In this document: in pieces, positions 20,750-32,357 of the stretch | How the letters are laid out: each line of letters begins with the position of its first letter | Numbering within the stretch: position 1 is the first letter of the stretch | Assembly: GCA_033297075.1 (NCBI GenBank) | Contig: MU858205.1 | Coordinates: forward strand, 1 to 64,000 | Length of the DNA stretch: 64,000 nucleotides | Source: Rhypophila decipiens | Lineage: Eukaryota > Ascomycota > Sordariomycetes > Sordariales > Naviculisporaceae | Reading direction: 5' to 3' | The notes under the pieces: generated by a model | Told to the model about the DNA's origin: nothing | Database searches by the model: none | Seen by the model: the letters and a program-made list of their open reading frames with translations, nothing else | Program-made: the position numbers and the translations under genes

Positions 20750-23550
20750 GCCTCGTGCGAACCAACGGATAATTGTTTCCCTGATGCGGAAAGGTTCGCT
20801 TGCTTGCTCTCCTGCCGCTGGTAGCATCCATGATGGCACGTCGACAGCGGAGGGCGACAGTGGCATACACAATGTGAGAAACTTGTCGAGGAATTGCCTG
20901 ATGATCGGAACTTCCTCGGTGAGATGAACGGAAGGTGTGAGGTGCTCTGGGCTTGATTCATCTCCGAAATGGGATAACAGCGTTTCCGCGGCGGTTGAAC
21001 CTCGATGGCATATTCTAGGTCAATCTGTATCCTGGTGCTATGCAAGATATCCGGAGAAAACAATCCGGAACCTTCTGAGGACCGAGGCTGTTTTAGGAGT
21101 GGCTTCAAATGATCTTATCGTACCTGGTAAAAATGATTACTCATCGGCCACAACTTCCATTTCCCCTAATATCTGTGGCTGTAAGAAGAAAAGTGAAGGC
21201 ATATTGTGTGTTAGACATTCAGTGCGCAAATATACCGGACTCGATGCCAATGTGAGGCGGAGCAAGGGAGAGTGGGAAACAAACATGTTTTGCCGCACCC
21301 TGGCCGCACCGAGTTCTCGGACGATTCTTCCTGTCGCAATGGTACGGCGTCGAATCCGCGGGGAATTTTTGCGCATCTCATTGTACCTCTGAGGGTTAAC
21401 AGATTCATGGGATGGACTCCGAGTATGGGTTTTGTCGAGTTGAAACTTGAAACCAGACGGTGAGGACAGTTTCCTTGACCGCTCCTTCCGACTCAAGGGA
21501 TGTTCGCAACATCGCCTTCCGTAATGCGATATAAAAACGGAACTGAAGTGGATCCACTCCGTCGGAAATGCGACCACGTCAGCATGTAACTCTTCACGAA
21601 CATGTGTGAAGAATGCAGAGAACTGGTGAATGGGAATTTGGCAAGAACCTAGCTCTACACATCTGCCGGGATTCCAAACGATGATGTGGTCCCAACCAGG
21701 TGGTTTCGTGGCTGCCCATTGCCTTCGTGTTTCTCTCTTCCTCCCCCTTGTCATGTTTCTTCTTGCGCTGACCAACCAATCGAGGAATCGGGAAATTTGA
21801 CCGAAAAGTGGGACAGTGAGATCTGAGCATAAGCCTGGCAGGGGTAGGGCCTAAGCAGCTATCCGGCCCCACAGGTGAACCGCTCTGTCGGGTCCCGCTG
21901 GTCTCATCGCTCAGATCCTTCAGCTTTTTTTCTCATTTCTCAAAACGGCCACTCTCCGTGCAGATCTGCTGGGCCTTGTTCAGCTTTTTCCAGCCGTATT
22001 CGTACCTCACGCCAAGGTCAAAAGCAAGCGAGACCGAAACAGGAGCCCCTGCAAATTAAAATGGCATTTTTCACTCGAGCCCGACAAGCCACTTGTGACT
22101 TTATTTACACGTAACAATGCCATTTTCCTCGATCAGTCATCTGCCTGCCGCGAGTCAACATCGAGTCGTCGAGCCACGCAAGAATTCACAAAACCCAAGA
22201 GTGGTGCGCATCAATTCCCAGCTGAACGGTTTCCTGTCCGGTACAGATGTGATTATGCGTGATTGGCATTTTTGGCGCTTTCCGATCAGTGCGGCTTTTT
22301 CTCACTGTTTCTTCAACAAGGCATTTTGTCGTCGGCGCATTTTCTAACCTCATCATGAAGGATCGTGGGAGCCTTGTTGAGCCCTTGACTTGCAGCTTCA
22401 AAGTCAAACAGATCCAGCCCTTGCACGACAAAATGCCCCACTGCCAACTTGCTCCTTGTGGGCCCCTCGACCCTCATCCAACCCTCGCCCGCCTGCGCTG
22501 GGTTTCCTTCCGGATTTGGACTGGGAGAAACGGTCTGACAGTGGATGGGTTTGCACGGTTCCACCAGCCCTCCACTGCACCGTAGCGGGTGCAGGTCATT
22601 GGGCGGGGGGCAGATCCGCGCCGTGCCGCCTTCGCGGAGTACGGAATGGGCTGCCTTGGCTGCGATGAGACGGCGCTATTGGACGGGGGAGAGATCCGAA
22701 GAGCGCCATGTCCAGAGGGTGTGTGCTCATTTGCTCCCCCACGCATGGGCATTCGACGGGCCACGAACACCCCCCAAATGCGCCAAATCGACTTTGCAGC
22801 TCTGCAATTCGCCAATGGGCCCTGCTAAAGACCCTCTTTTATCCTCTTTTCCCTGTCAGGTTTAGAGCGTCGCAGTCAAAGTTGCAGTGTGATTGATGAA
22901 GTGACGCGACGGATTTCTGTGCCGGCCGGTAATGTTCCCTTTTCCCTTGTCCGATCCCCTGCACCTCCAGTGCCTGGCTGAACGGCGCGCAACATTTCGG
23001 TCGTTATCGTGGGAATTGCCATTGGCACTTGTTCCTCGTTTTTCCCGTCAATTATTTTCCCTCATTTTTTTCCCTTTCCTTTTTTCTTTCTTTCCCCGCC
23101 ATAGCGACATATCAAATCCTACGACACACTTCACTCCTCTGACCGGTTTCTGGGCGCGAACTGCAGGTGCCGGCGCTGGTTGCCTTGCACCCAGGGTGAT
23201 CCAGTCGTCTGGTAAACTTGTTGGTCCTGCGCTGTTCCATTGTGCTTCTCTCGTCCAATGCTTTCCCGCCATCCGTCAACTTCCCGTCGTTCGTTTCTTC
23301 CCGCCAGTTCCAGCTGGCCGGGTCGCCTGGATCTTTGACGACTGTTGACCGATCCATGATCCTGGAATCGGTTGGTGCTGTATAAGATCTCGGTCCCAAC
23401 CGAAAAAGTAGAAAGCGATAATACCCACCACCAACTTTCGGTACATATATCTCCGCCATCGTCCGGTTGCACACAACCTTCATATCCATCGTCATCAACT
23501 ATCCACCTCGCATTATCACCTGCGCTTGGATGCTCTGAGCGTTAGTGGTG

Positions 23551-24667
23551 ATGATGGCAACATCCTACTCCATCGAACTCCTCGGCATCGGATCAGATCG
23601 CGACGTCGATGCTATCCACAGAACGCTGGACGCATCTCCAAACTCGAACTGTTCGCGGGCTTCCTCGACCATTAGCTTGCCAGTGCCAGACGCCGCCAAA
23701 GACATACCTCACCCTCCATTGTACCCATCTTCATCGCCAACCAGATCTTTTGTGGAGCTCATACCTGAGCCAGTCTTTGTCGCCCCTGTGTTCCAGGCCC
23801 ATCACGTTCACTATGAACTGTCAGCTCTTGTAGACCCGTTCCAGTATATCGAGCGTGTGCCGCAGCATCTGACGCCCGTCAACCAATACGTTGACCGCCT
23901 GGAGCGCCATGAGAGGATAGCGCACGCCCTAGCAGCTGAGATCAAGTTTGAGAAGCCATGGCAAGATTATTTGCCATGTCCGGGGTCAGGTCCACTATCG
24001 GCAGCTGGCAGCACAACAAGCGACTGTGCAAGGAAACCGGGAACGCCAAAGGTGGTCTTTCCCGCGCCTGTCTACGCCCCATCGCCGGAACCTCATCGGC
24101 CGGTCACGCCCGAGCCGATGCACCCACATCCACCGATCGACGAGCCTCCGATCATGATCCGCCGTTATCTGGAGGATCCATATGAGCCCGATGGGGTTTC
24201 AAGCGCCTTGGATCAGCCAGGGAGCTTTCATAACCCACCGGATCTGGGGCAAGCTGGTCACTGGGACCAAAGTCTCCGGACCGAAGCTGACATGTCAGCA
24301 CAACAACATAGTCTTCCCGACGCCCCACGGAATGTAGGCTTTTGTCTAGGGAAGCGTGCGAGGCCAGAATGGGATAGCGACCATCCATTGTATGGACTCC
24401 CAAATATTCTGATTCCTGATGACGCTGATAACATATCCGATGCCGTGTGAGTTTTCCCCACCCGACTACCATGTTTCTGAGCACTTGCCAATACTGATTG
24501 AAAGCCTCTCAATCAGCAAGTCTGTCTTCAGGGAGCACAGAGATGCCTTGCAAGCTGGTCGTCCTAGAGCACACAAACTTCACCGGGTGCACAAGAGGAG
24601 GATCAAGTCTTCGCAGGGAAGTTGTAGCCCGATTAGCTCGAACAGGGAGCCACCATTTCTTCGGTAA
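23551..24667 (+). CDS. Unrecognised Pro-rich protein (348 aa spliced)
   Basis: Exon 23551-24446 plus a probable second exon 24517-24667. The intron is 70 nt (donor GTGAGT, branch ACTGAT, acceptor CAG) and the frame is preserved. Without splicing the protein stops four nucleotides after the donor, at 24450 (300 aa). The N-terminus (ATSYSIELLGIGSDRDVDAI) is followed by Ser/Pro-rich sequence. A possibly folded central segment covers about 75-140 (VHYELSALVDPFQYIERVPQ, NQYVDRLERHERIAHALAAE), then a proline-rich linker and GKRARPEWDSDHPLYGLPNI. The second exon adds a very basic tail (HKLHRVHKRRIKSSQG). No family is recognised and there is no signal peptide or membrane segment. ATG 23551 and ATG 23554 are adjacent alternative starts. 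Confidence 0.6.
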
Positions 24668-26123
24668 CAAAGAGCTCCGACATGATCCAGAACGCGGCGC
24701 CTCAGAGCTTGCACGTCTGCTTACCAAATTTCTTTTTTTGTTTTTCGGTCCACCATGGACCTTTTTTGTTGATGTATTTGGATCCTCTGTGGAGGTAATC
24801 TGCGTCTCACTTTTCTTTTGACGACCACGAATCTTACTTGCAGGGAGCTGGCGTAAACATGTCATGCATTTCGGTCTTGGGCTTTCGGTTGGGTCTCCAT
24901 TCGGCTATTTCTCTTGCATTGATCACATGCGCACTCACCCCGTTTCGGCGTTTTCATTGTGAAGGAAGATACCCGTTGTTTCAAAGTCAATCCATCATTG
25001 ACATTAATATTGGTTCATTTTCTCAATGCACAAAAGTCAGCCGGAGGTCGCCGGTCGAGTTGAGATGGGAATATTATCATACTGGCTAGCTAAAACTTTG
25101 GATATAACAGGGTACAAAGCGGGATTAGGACATTAGGTTCGGTTTGCAAAGTACAAATCAAGGATCGAGATATGTTTCCTGGCTCATCGTCAAATCTATG
25201 ATGCGTTGGTGAATTGCCAGTGATTTGAGGCTTTTTTGACGGACCTGACCCGAACTGTTTTGTTCCGAACTGCCGGAGGTCAATGGGAAAGTCAATCCAT
25301 TCCGGTGGATGCCGAAGAAACAACGTCGTGTCGTCCATGAGCGAAACGTACCTCAGGACCCGGCAAATGGATCTCCTGTAAGCAATGGCTGCAGATCAGT
25401 CGATCATCATGTATGAAATCAGTTTCCCTGTGATGACGATGCTTTGGACACAAGCAGCCTTTCTTTGGGTCGGCTTTGGGTCGGCTGGGTCTTTCGGAGT
25501 CGACAGATTCAACAGAACTGCAGGTTTCCACTCTGCCGAACTTTATTTATTCAACATCATGATGCTTCTTGGACGCCACCTCAGCACTTGGAAGGAACAC
25601 GCCGATAAAATACGATCGTAATCCCTGTCGATTCTGTCTTACTCTTCACCTTCTTGACGTGATCTAATCGTAGATGTACCGCCCATGCCACTTTTCGCCA
25701 TGGTGAACATACCATTCTCTGTGTAGATACACCTCGGACACACCTCGGGAGGGTGGAGCACTCGACAATGAAAGCTTCTCTATTCTTCCACAAGTGATTA
25801 CCCACCGCGCTAATGTCCCAACACGATCGTGCTGACAAGACGAATGGGGCCGATCATCGATGAGAGTGGCACCTCCCCCACCGAAGACAGTTGAGGTGTG
25901 TCCGGGGATGGAAAGTCTTTAGGGCATACGTAGTTTAAGTAGATGATCTTCCCCTCGAACATCTCGTCCCATTCTCAACCTCTCAAGCCTCAAGCCTTGA
26001 GCACCCAGCCCTTTCCATCAGCCAAATCCATCACCGTACCTCTCACGCAAGTCGCCTCTTATTGTAGCGAGTTCTGTCTCTGCACTGAAAGTATCTTCCA
26101 TTACATCAAGTTTGTCCGAGAAG
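24668..26123. other. 1.5-kb gene-free interval
   Basis: No coding region, repeat or RNA gene could be supported. Confidence 0.45.
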
Positions 26124-27151
26124 ATGGCATCACGAACCTCAGCTCTCATAGAGACATTGGATTACTTGGGATCTCCTTGCTACCGCTCTCCTTACTCCGG
26201 ATCTCCTTACTCCGGATCTTTTTGCTTCGAATCATGCTTCGGATCTCTTTCCTTCGGATCTCTCTCGACACCAGTCACGGTGAACCCGGAAGATGAGACT
26301 GATAGTGAGGCTGATGATGAGATCGACACCCCTTACGTCATCGTAAACTTCGAGACAGAAATGTTTCTTGAGGACGTGTACGACATGTGTGATGGTATTT
26401 TCGGCTGTGGTCCTTGCCATCCAATACCCTGCTGATTATTGTCCCTATCCTAGTCCCCGCTACCGCTGCTCCGAGTCCAGATGCCTCATCAGCAGGGCCA
26501 ACAAGTCCTAGATTGGGTGCGGGAGCCCTGGATGGTACGAGTATCAGCCAGTCTGGCCCGCAGAATGCTCCTCTACCCGGCCCAGCAACCGTGATTCAGG
26601 CGCAGAATCCTCCTCTACCCGCCCCAGCAACAGTGACCCAGGGGCAGCAACCAAGCTTGCCCCCATATCTTGTCGGCAACTGGAGGCAGCCTCGTCCCTC
26701 GCAAGCCCGCAACCCTATGCCGTACTCTATGCCGCACCACTACAACGCCGTGGTCCCTCCGCATCCGGTCCCACCTGCACCCCATCACGTCGCCCACCAA
26801 AACGTCCCAATAAGGGGGCGGCCTCTGTACCCGCCACCAGTCTTCTCCGATATGAGCTATAGAGAGAGCTGGAACGCTCCAGCCAGACCGACCACTCACC
26901 CAACACACGCCCACGGGCCAAAATATACTCCACAACAGATTGAGGCATTCATTGCACACCAGAGGGATGTACACCAGAGGGACGCACAGGCCCAAGTAGA
27001 GGCATTTCACGCCCGCATTCAACAGAGTCAGGGCGTGACCCAAATGCCCGGCGGACAAGGAGGCAGACCACCCCAGCAGCCCATGCAGCAGAATCCCTGT
27101 TCCGCCGTCCCATTCGGGTTTGTGATGCCCCACGCAGCCCCGGCAGCCTGA
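26124..27151 (+). CDS. Unrecognised two-exon Pro/Gln-rich protein (322 aa)
   Basis: Exons 26124-26394 and 26454-27151. The 59-nt intron has donor GTATTT, branch GCTGAT and acceptor CCTAG, and the frame matches exactly. Exon 1 encodes a Ser/Phe/Gly repeat (SPYSGSPYSGS, then FGSLSFGSLS) followed by an acidic segment (EDETDSEADDEID). Exon 2 is disordered in character: alternating NAPLPGPATV and NPPLPAPATV repeats, then Pro/His-rich sequence and a short Gln/Arg helix (EAFIAHQRDVHQRDAQAQVE, about 270-289). No known domain is recognised. A disordered scaffold or regulator is possible, but that is a guess from composition. Confidence 0.55.
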
Positions 27152-27819
27152 GTCGAGGACCGAACGGAGCTGTGGTGTTCATGACCCTGAACCTGTCCAT
27201 CTTCAGAGGGAGCTGACTACCCTCCACTACCAACGTTTTCCCCGGACTCGAGATTACTGCTAGCTGGAGATGAGGATGTTCTGGTCTAGGTCCACAGCCC
27301 TTGATGAGCTTCCGGTGTTGATGAGATTGGATTTTTTTACTGAATTCTGCACATTCGCATTATCGCATTTCGCTGCGGTACCTTCCCCGGGCCTTTCTCC
27401 CCCCGCGAGGACCGATTCTGGCCTGGGCCCGGCAGAGTGAACCGGCGAAGAACACCGGACTGATCAGCCGGGCGCAAGTCTGGTCACAAGCGCTTCCCTT
27501 TCAACAATTTCACGTGCTGTTTAACCCTCTTTTCAAAGAGCCTGTCTGTCGGGGCTGTTCTCCCCGGCGGGCTCGCTTTCTGTTTCACTTTGGGCTTTTG
27601 TGGGTTTCTGTTTTCTTTTTGCTGTTTCTGACATTGACGCCTGGTACACTGCAAGCTGAGGATGGGTTGGGTACCAGGCTGTTAATTTTCTCTCTGCGGG
27701 CATTTTGTTTCGGGGAATGGAATTTGGAGCTTTTGGATTTTGTGGCAATCTCACACTGAAAAAGGACGAGGAAAGAAAAATATGAACATATGAAAAACAA
27801 ATTACAGAAAAGAATTACA

Positions 27820-27990
27820 GAAAAAAAGACCAGAAAAAAGACCAGAAAAAAGACCAGAAAAGGAGAAAAAGGAAAAGAAAAAGAAAAAAAAACCCCCCAG
27901 AAAAAGAGAAAAAGAAAAGAAGAAAAGAAAACAGAAAAAGAATAAAAAGAAAAGAGGAAAAAAAGAGGAAAAAAAGGGGGGAGTGGCTTG
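27820..27990 (+). repeat. Purine-rich tract with 12-nt tandem units
   Basis: Begins with three tandem AGAAAAAAGACC-like units, then continues as almost pure A/G to 27990. Likely to adopt unusual helical structure; simple-sequence expansion is the simplest explanation. Confidence 0.7.
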
Positions 27991-28759
27991 TTTGTTTTTG
28001 CGTGCGGTGGATTTCGGCAAACTGTTTCCGGCGTCTGTCGTTCGGAGTTCGGGACTTGAGCGTCTGGCGTTTGGCATCTGGCGTCAACAGCATGGAGTTT
28101 GGAGTTTGGAGCTTTGAGTTGACTGTTGGTGAATTCCGGCGTATGGAGTCTTGTCTTGGGAGTCCGGTTGGACGCGTGGGTGTTGAGGCGTTGAGCCTCT
28201 GGCTTGGTTCTGGATTTCAAGGCGTGGGATTTTGTGGCTCGCGGGCGTTTGTGGATAGGGATTTCGGGGTGTTGGCGTTGGGCGCTTGTTCCCGGTTCGA
28301 TTTCGTTCTTCCATTCTCACTGCCAACCATGCTCCTGTCATCGACGGAGTGACTGCTTCTAGGCGGCCGGCTGTTCGAAAGGGCGGAAGACGAGCAACAT
28401 TCCCAACCTCCCCAAGTGGGATTGATGGTAATGGGGTTGCTCGCATGGTCGACGTGACGAAATGGAAGAGACGGGATGTGATGTTTTGCTCCTCCTTCCG
28501 TTACACCCGCACACCATTGATGCTGAGAGCTGCGCAGGCCATCTCGACGCCGGACTCCCAATCCCTCCGCACGACCTCATGGAGCTGAGGCAGGATGTTG
28601 GCCGAGATTGCTTGTTGGGCTCTGGTGCCGATGGACGCTGTTGAAGTGGAAATACACGAGGAGGATTGCATCACATTCAAGAAACGACTGGCTTTGGGTG
28701 TGGTACTTGGGTACGCGTGTTTCTGGACTTGTTGCGCGGCTGGCTTTATCTGGATTCTC

Positions 28760-29000
28760 TCTTCCTCTCCTATTTCTTTGTTTGTTTTCGTTGCTCTTTC
28801 CCTTTCCCCTTCCCCTTTCCCTCTTTCGACAAGCTCTTCTGCTATTACATCTGCACTCTTCTGTTTCTCCTCCTCAATGCTTCTGTTCTTGCCTTACTTG
28901 CCTTACTTGCCCTCCGTGTTACTTTGGTTCTATTCACACATCTATGCAATTCATCGACACCCCCCCCCCCCCCCTCTCCCCCCTTTTTTTCCCTTATATT
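28760..29000 (+). repeat. Pyrimidine-rich tract ending in a C/T homopolymer block
   Basis: A stretch of almost pure C/T with CTTTCCCCTTCCCC motifs, then an uninterrupted C run followed by CTCTCCCCCC and T runs near 28960-28990. It mirrors in strand bias the purine tract about 0.9 kb upstream. Confidence 0.7.
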
Positions 29001-29589
29001 CTTCCCCGTCCTAGATTGAACACAACAACAACAACAACATCCTCAATCCTTACCCGTTTTTCATTATCCCTTGTTCTGTCTATTTATCCAGTCTGTTCTG
29101 TTTGTTATGTCACGGTATGTTGAGCCTGTGGATAAGATTGAATACTCCAGGCTCCATCCACTCATTCAGCACATTTTCTATGTCGATGGCCTCTCCTACC
29201 AGTTATCCAGAGACTTTGCTCAAGTATACGCAGGGCTGGAATCTCGAAAACATACCGATATGACTTTTGATAACGATATAGGTCGTTACATTGGATCTGA
29301 GAATTCGGGGTACTAGTCAGCTGTCATTAATATTTAATATATAATGTTTTTTTTTATACCTCTGGCACTCCACATACGCATATAAGAAGTCACCTTGTTA
29401 CTAATTACCGATCGATGAAAAGAACAAATCACATTTAACCAAGCAGCATCACAGGGACTGATCAAATAGTAGACAAGAGAAGTAAATATGAAATCTAGCA
29501 CCCAAACTGAAAAAGCCAAAATAACGCCGCCCCAATGATAATACAACACTTCCACCTATGTTCATACAATCCATGTCCTCATTAAAAAA

Positions 29590-29640
29590 CCCTCTCCAGC
29601 TTTAGCTGTAGAGTAGGGGAAAAGAGTGACCTCCTGAGCC
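29590..29640 (-). promoter_or_regulatory. Conserved 3' element shared with the paralogue at 35551
   Basis: CCAGCTTTAGCTGTAG at about 29596-29611, in a roughly 50-nt block that closely matches 35395-35450 downstream of the paralogous gene. The core contains the near-palindrome CAGCTTTAGCTG. It lies about 330 nt past the stop codon of its gene, so a 3' untranslated or termination role is plausible. Confidence 0.5.
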
Positions 29641-29689
29641 GACATTCATACAACCAATCCACATCCAACCCAGCCGGGCATCCAAGATG

Positions 29690-29880
29690 GCGAATGCAAA
29701 AGAAAACCCAAGATAAAACCTAACAAAATGAAACCCAAAATAGAACCGGAAATAAAACCCAAACAAGAACCAAAAGAAAGCCCAAACGAGAACCCAAAGA
29801 AATACCAAACGAGATGCCAAATAAAATCCAAAGAAAACCCAAAGTGAGAACCCAAAGTAGAACCACAATTCGCAACCCTG
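29690..29880 (+). repeat. A-rich degenerate repeats of AACCCAAA type
   Basis: Roughly a dozen imperfect AACCCAAA/AACCAAAA units at 10-18 nt spacing between the stop codon of the 29959 gene and its shared 3' element. Similar but shorter A-rich DNA lies at 35160-35260 near the paralogue. Confidence 0.6.
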
Positions 29881-29958
29881 AGCCGGAATCAAGAAGAAAT
29901 AACAGGGTGCTCGAAGGACTCGTGGACTGCGGCACTTCGCTGCGGAGCGCTGACTCGT

Positions 29959-31692
29959 TCACAGATCATAGAAAGAACTCTTGGAACGAGTGAGGCTGTG
30001 TCGGCGCCTGGGAACCGGAGATGCAATGACGGCTGGAACGGAGATGACAGTCTTCTCCGGCTCCTCATCCGAGTCCATCTCTGCAATCTCATCCAGAGAA
30101 GCCAGACCATCGCAGGATACTAGCCAGGGGTGCTCCTTGTAGTGGGTGTTGTCTACAAGGTAGCCAGTGACACCCTCGGGTGAGGTCATCGTGAGCTCAG
30201 GAATGGGGAGGCCGCCCCTTCTGATTGCACGGCCGCTGTCGATAACGTTGCAGACGCTGGGGGTTTCTTGAACAGCCCAGGTGCATTTTGCCACCCGGTA
30301 GAAACCTCGGGCCTTCCAGTATTCTTGGTTTGCCATTTGGGTGAGATAGATGTGCTCATGGTAATCCACACCGCTGTGTAACTCCCAGCCTGGATACCAG
30401 TGTCCGGTCAAGGGGAGGGGATGAGGCTTCTTGGCTGGTCCTTCCTCCTCACTATCGTACTCGTCACTGTCCTCCGCGTACAGGGCTTCATCCTCAGAGT
30501 CCATGTCTTCGAGGTCGCTGTCGTCTTCCTCGGACTCTTCGGCAATTGTGTCCAGCTGGGTGGGCATTACCAGCTGGGTAGAGGTTTTCAATTGCGTGAC
30601 TGGGGCCTCTTCTTGCGGAACCTCCTCTTGGGCGACCTCCTTTTGGGCGACCTCCACGTCTTCCTCTTCATCCGAGGACACAGTGACGTACTCGGCGTCG
30701 TAGTCTGGATGGAGCCAGACTGGCTCCGGCTGGGTGACTTGCCACCATTGATCCAGCCCGCTAACCTCCCCAGGAGAGACCGCTCGAATCTTGCGGTCCT
30801 TTCTCCAATACTGGCGACCATTGTTGGCAATTGCCAGGACGACATCGCCCCAGACTTCCCGCTCGAACTCGGCAATAATCTCCCATTGTGGAGAATACTC
30901 AACGATGGTGTCGGGCTGGTCGCAATCGTTGTCGAATATAGTGGTGAAGCCAGGCACGTAGTTGGCGGACCGGTCTTCAGTCGAGTTGGTGGATTGGTCT
31001 TCAGTCGTGGTGGGGTATTGGTCTTCAGATTTAACTGGGACAAGTGACGATTCACTTCCTTCATGCTCAGGGACTTCAGCGCTGAGAACTGACGATTCAG
31101 AAGCTGGATACAGAGTCAGTAGAGGAACAAGTACATTCTCGTCAGAAAGTGTCTTGCCCTCTGGGATCAACTCCTCAACATGCTCAGCGGAAGGGGAGTC
31201 AAGGCCGGTTTTATAGTAGCAGTCATCGCCAAGGTGTGTGGAGTCAACGTCGAAAGTAGAGGGGCAAGGTGTAGTGCTGCCTGAATCATCAGATTCACTA
31301 CAAGAAAAAGAGTCTGTTAGTCTTTTGGATGTCGGAAAGTTAGACAGGGAATCAAAGAGAGCTTACCTCTGGGAAGAGAGATCTGGGTTTGCAACATGGT
31401 TGGGTTGAGCATCATCCGGCGTTACTTTCGTGGTTCCATTCTGGGGCTCATCATCCGAGAAGACAACCTGCTGGCCGCGCGACAGCTAGTCGGCGACCTC
31501 ACAGATCATCTCCAAGGATGAGAGGAGGGGGGAGCGGAACAGGAGACCACAGGTGAGGAAGTAACCGGAGAGCATAGTGAATGTCGAGAAATGGCCGAGA
31601 AGCCACAGAATAGCGACAAGAAGGAAGAGATTATAGCCGCACGAAGCGACGTGGGGATGCTGAGTAGCAGCGGGAAAGCTCTGGGAAGCCAT
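29959..31692 (-). CDS. X/Y-family membrane-leader protein with in-frame UAG (553 aa + UAG)
   Basis: Exons 31692-31367 and 31297-29959. The 69-nt intron has donor GTAAGC, branch GACTAAC and acceptor TTGTAG. ATG 31692 opens a 68-residue leader with two hydrophobic segments, ending ICEVAD-UAG (31488-31486). The frame then continues through the intron to UGA at 29959: 485 more codons. Codons about 244-308 are module X (WEIIAEFERE, AIANNGRQYWRK). A long acidic stretch with QEEVPQEEAP repeats follows. Codons about 401-500 are one module Y (PLPLTGHWYPGW, HSGVDYH, LPIPELTMTSPEG), and a basic tail closes the protein. The first in-frame ATG after the UAG lies beyond module X (codon 353), so internal initiation could not yield the whole downstream product. 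Function unknown. It is closest to the gene at 35551-38293. Confidence 0.7.
31486..31488 (-). other. In-frame UAG after membrane leader (codon 69)
   Basis: UAG followed by CUG. The leader's last residues match the paralogue's up to the stop (SLEMICEVAD against SLQVLCEIAA), so the stop position itself is conserved. Confidence 0.8.
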
Positions 31693-31942
31693 CGTGTCGT
31701 GGTGGTGATTGCTCGTTGGAGAGATGAGCAGTGCGCAGACAAGTGTGCAGAGAAGTGTGCAGACAAGTGCGTAAATAAGTATGTAAATAGATTGCAATGA
31801 TGTAAAAGAGCAAGGAAGATAGTCAAGCAATGAAGTGCTGATGAAAATCGATGGATGCGGTGTCGATTTGCTAAAAAGCGTGTCGAAAGGAAGAGGAGAG
31901 GAAGGAAGGGAATCGTGGACAGTTTGGGAACGGAGGGAACCC

Positions 31943-31948
31943 TTTATA
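31943..31948 (-). promoter_or_regulatory. TATA box of the 29959-31692 gene
   Basis: TATAAA on the minus strand about 250 nt upstream of the ATG at 31692, downstream of the shared CAGGTCCGTGCAC element. Confidence 0.45.
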
Positions 31949-31967
31949 TGTGTCCGAAAAACCGGAG

Positions 31968-31980
31968 CAGGTCCGTGCAC
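31968..31980. promoter_or_regulatory. CAGGTCCGTGCAC element shared with the paralogue's promoter
   Basis: The 13-mer recurs exactly at 38686-38698. The two copies lie about 280 and 390 nt upstream of the two paralogous start codons in the same orientation. It could be a transcription factor site or retained duplication. Confidence 0.5.
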
Positions 31981-32357
31981 ACGGCCTGGCAACCGGACAG
32001 CGGGGCGGGCAGGGTCGGATGGAACTGGTCACCCGAGTCGACGGCGTTGGAACAGCAACCTTCGGGGAGCTCCGGGCTCGTGGTGCACTGCAAACTAGCG
32101 GTCAACAAGTCCCTGACTCAGTGTGTGTCAACAATAGTGGGGTGGTCCTGTCTTTCTTGGAAAGGTCACCTGTCGAATGGTGATGGTGGGGGAACCAGGA
32201 GGGGTTTATCAGTTGGACGCAGAAACCTCGATGTATCCTTACCCACTATGACCATACCAGTAAGGTAAATTACTAGCTACATTTCAGGTTTTCAGTTCTA
32301 GACATCATAATCTCTCCGCTTCTTAACCATCACCAGAAGAGGTCTACAGTCGCTAAT

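Larger units (their letters stand above)
19685..23550. other. 3.9-kb gene-free interval
   Basis: No supported gene. Open frames of 180 and 212 codons on the minus strand (20330-20872, 21137-21775) have no recognisable composition or splice context. The interval holds four copies of a GGACCCGACAG motif. The last 500 bases are CT-rich, consistent with a leader for the gene at 23551. Confidence 0.5.
27152..29958. other. 2.8-kb low-complexity interval
   Basis: Contains a purine-rich tract (about 27774-27990), G/T-rich degenerate repeats (about 28020-28240), a pyrimidine-rich tract ending in a long C run (about 28760-29000), and A-rich degenerate repeats (about 29690-29880). Long open frames here are by-products of biased composition. 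An 81-codon frame at 29071-29316 is the only one with ordinary composition, and I do not recognise it. Confidence 0.6.

Noticed and set aside
20330..20872. 180-codon open frame on the minus strand
   Set aside because: No family resemblance; overlaps the inverted-repeat pair and looks like chance.
21137..21775. 212-codon open frame on the minus strand
   Set aside because: No recognisable domain, irregular composition and no splice or promoter context; overlaps equally long frames on the other strand.
27585..28220. 211-codon Phe/Ser-rich open frame on the minus strand
   Set aside because: It is the translation of the purine-rich tract and adjoining simple repeats; low-complexity artefact.
28595..29123. 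Overlapping plus-strand frames of 117-171 codons
   Set aside because: Leu/Ser/Pro-rich products of a pyrimidine tract in all three frames; no coding signal.
29071..29316. 81-codon frame with ordinary composition
   Set aside because: Not recognised, abuts a simple-sequence tract and lacks supporting signals; not strong enough to call.
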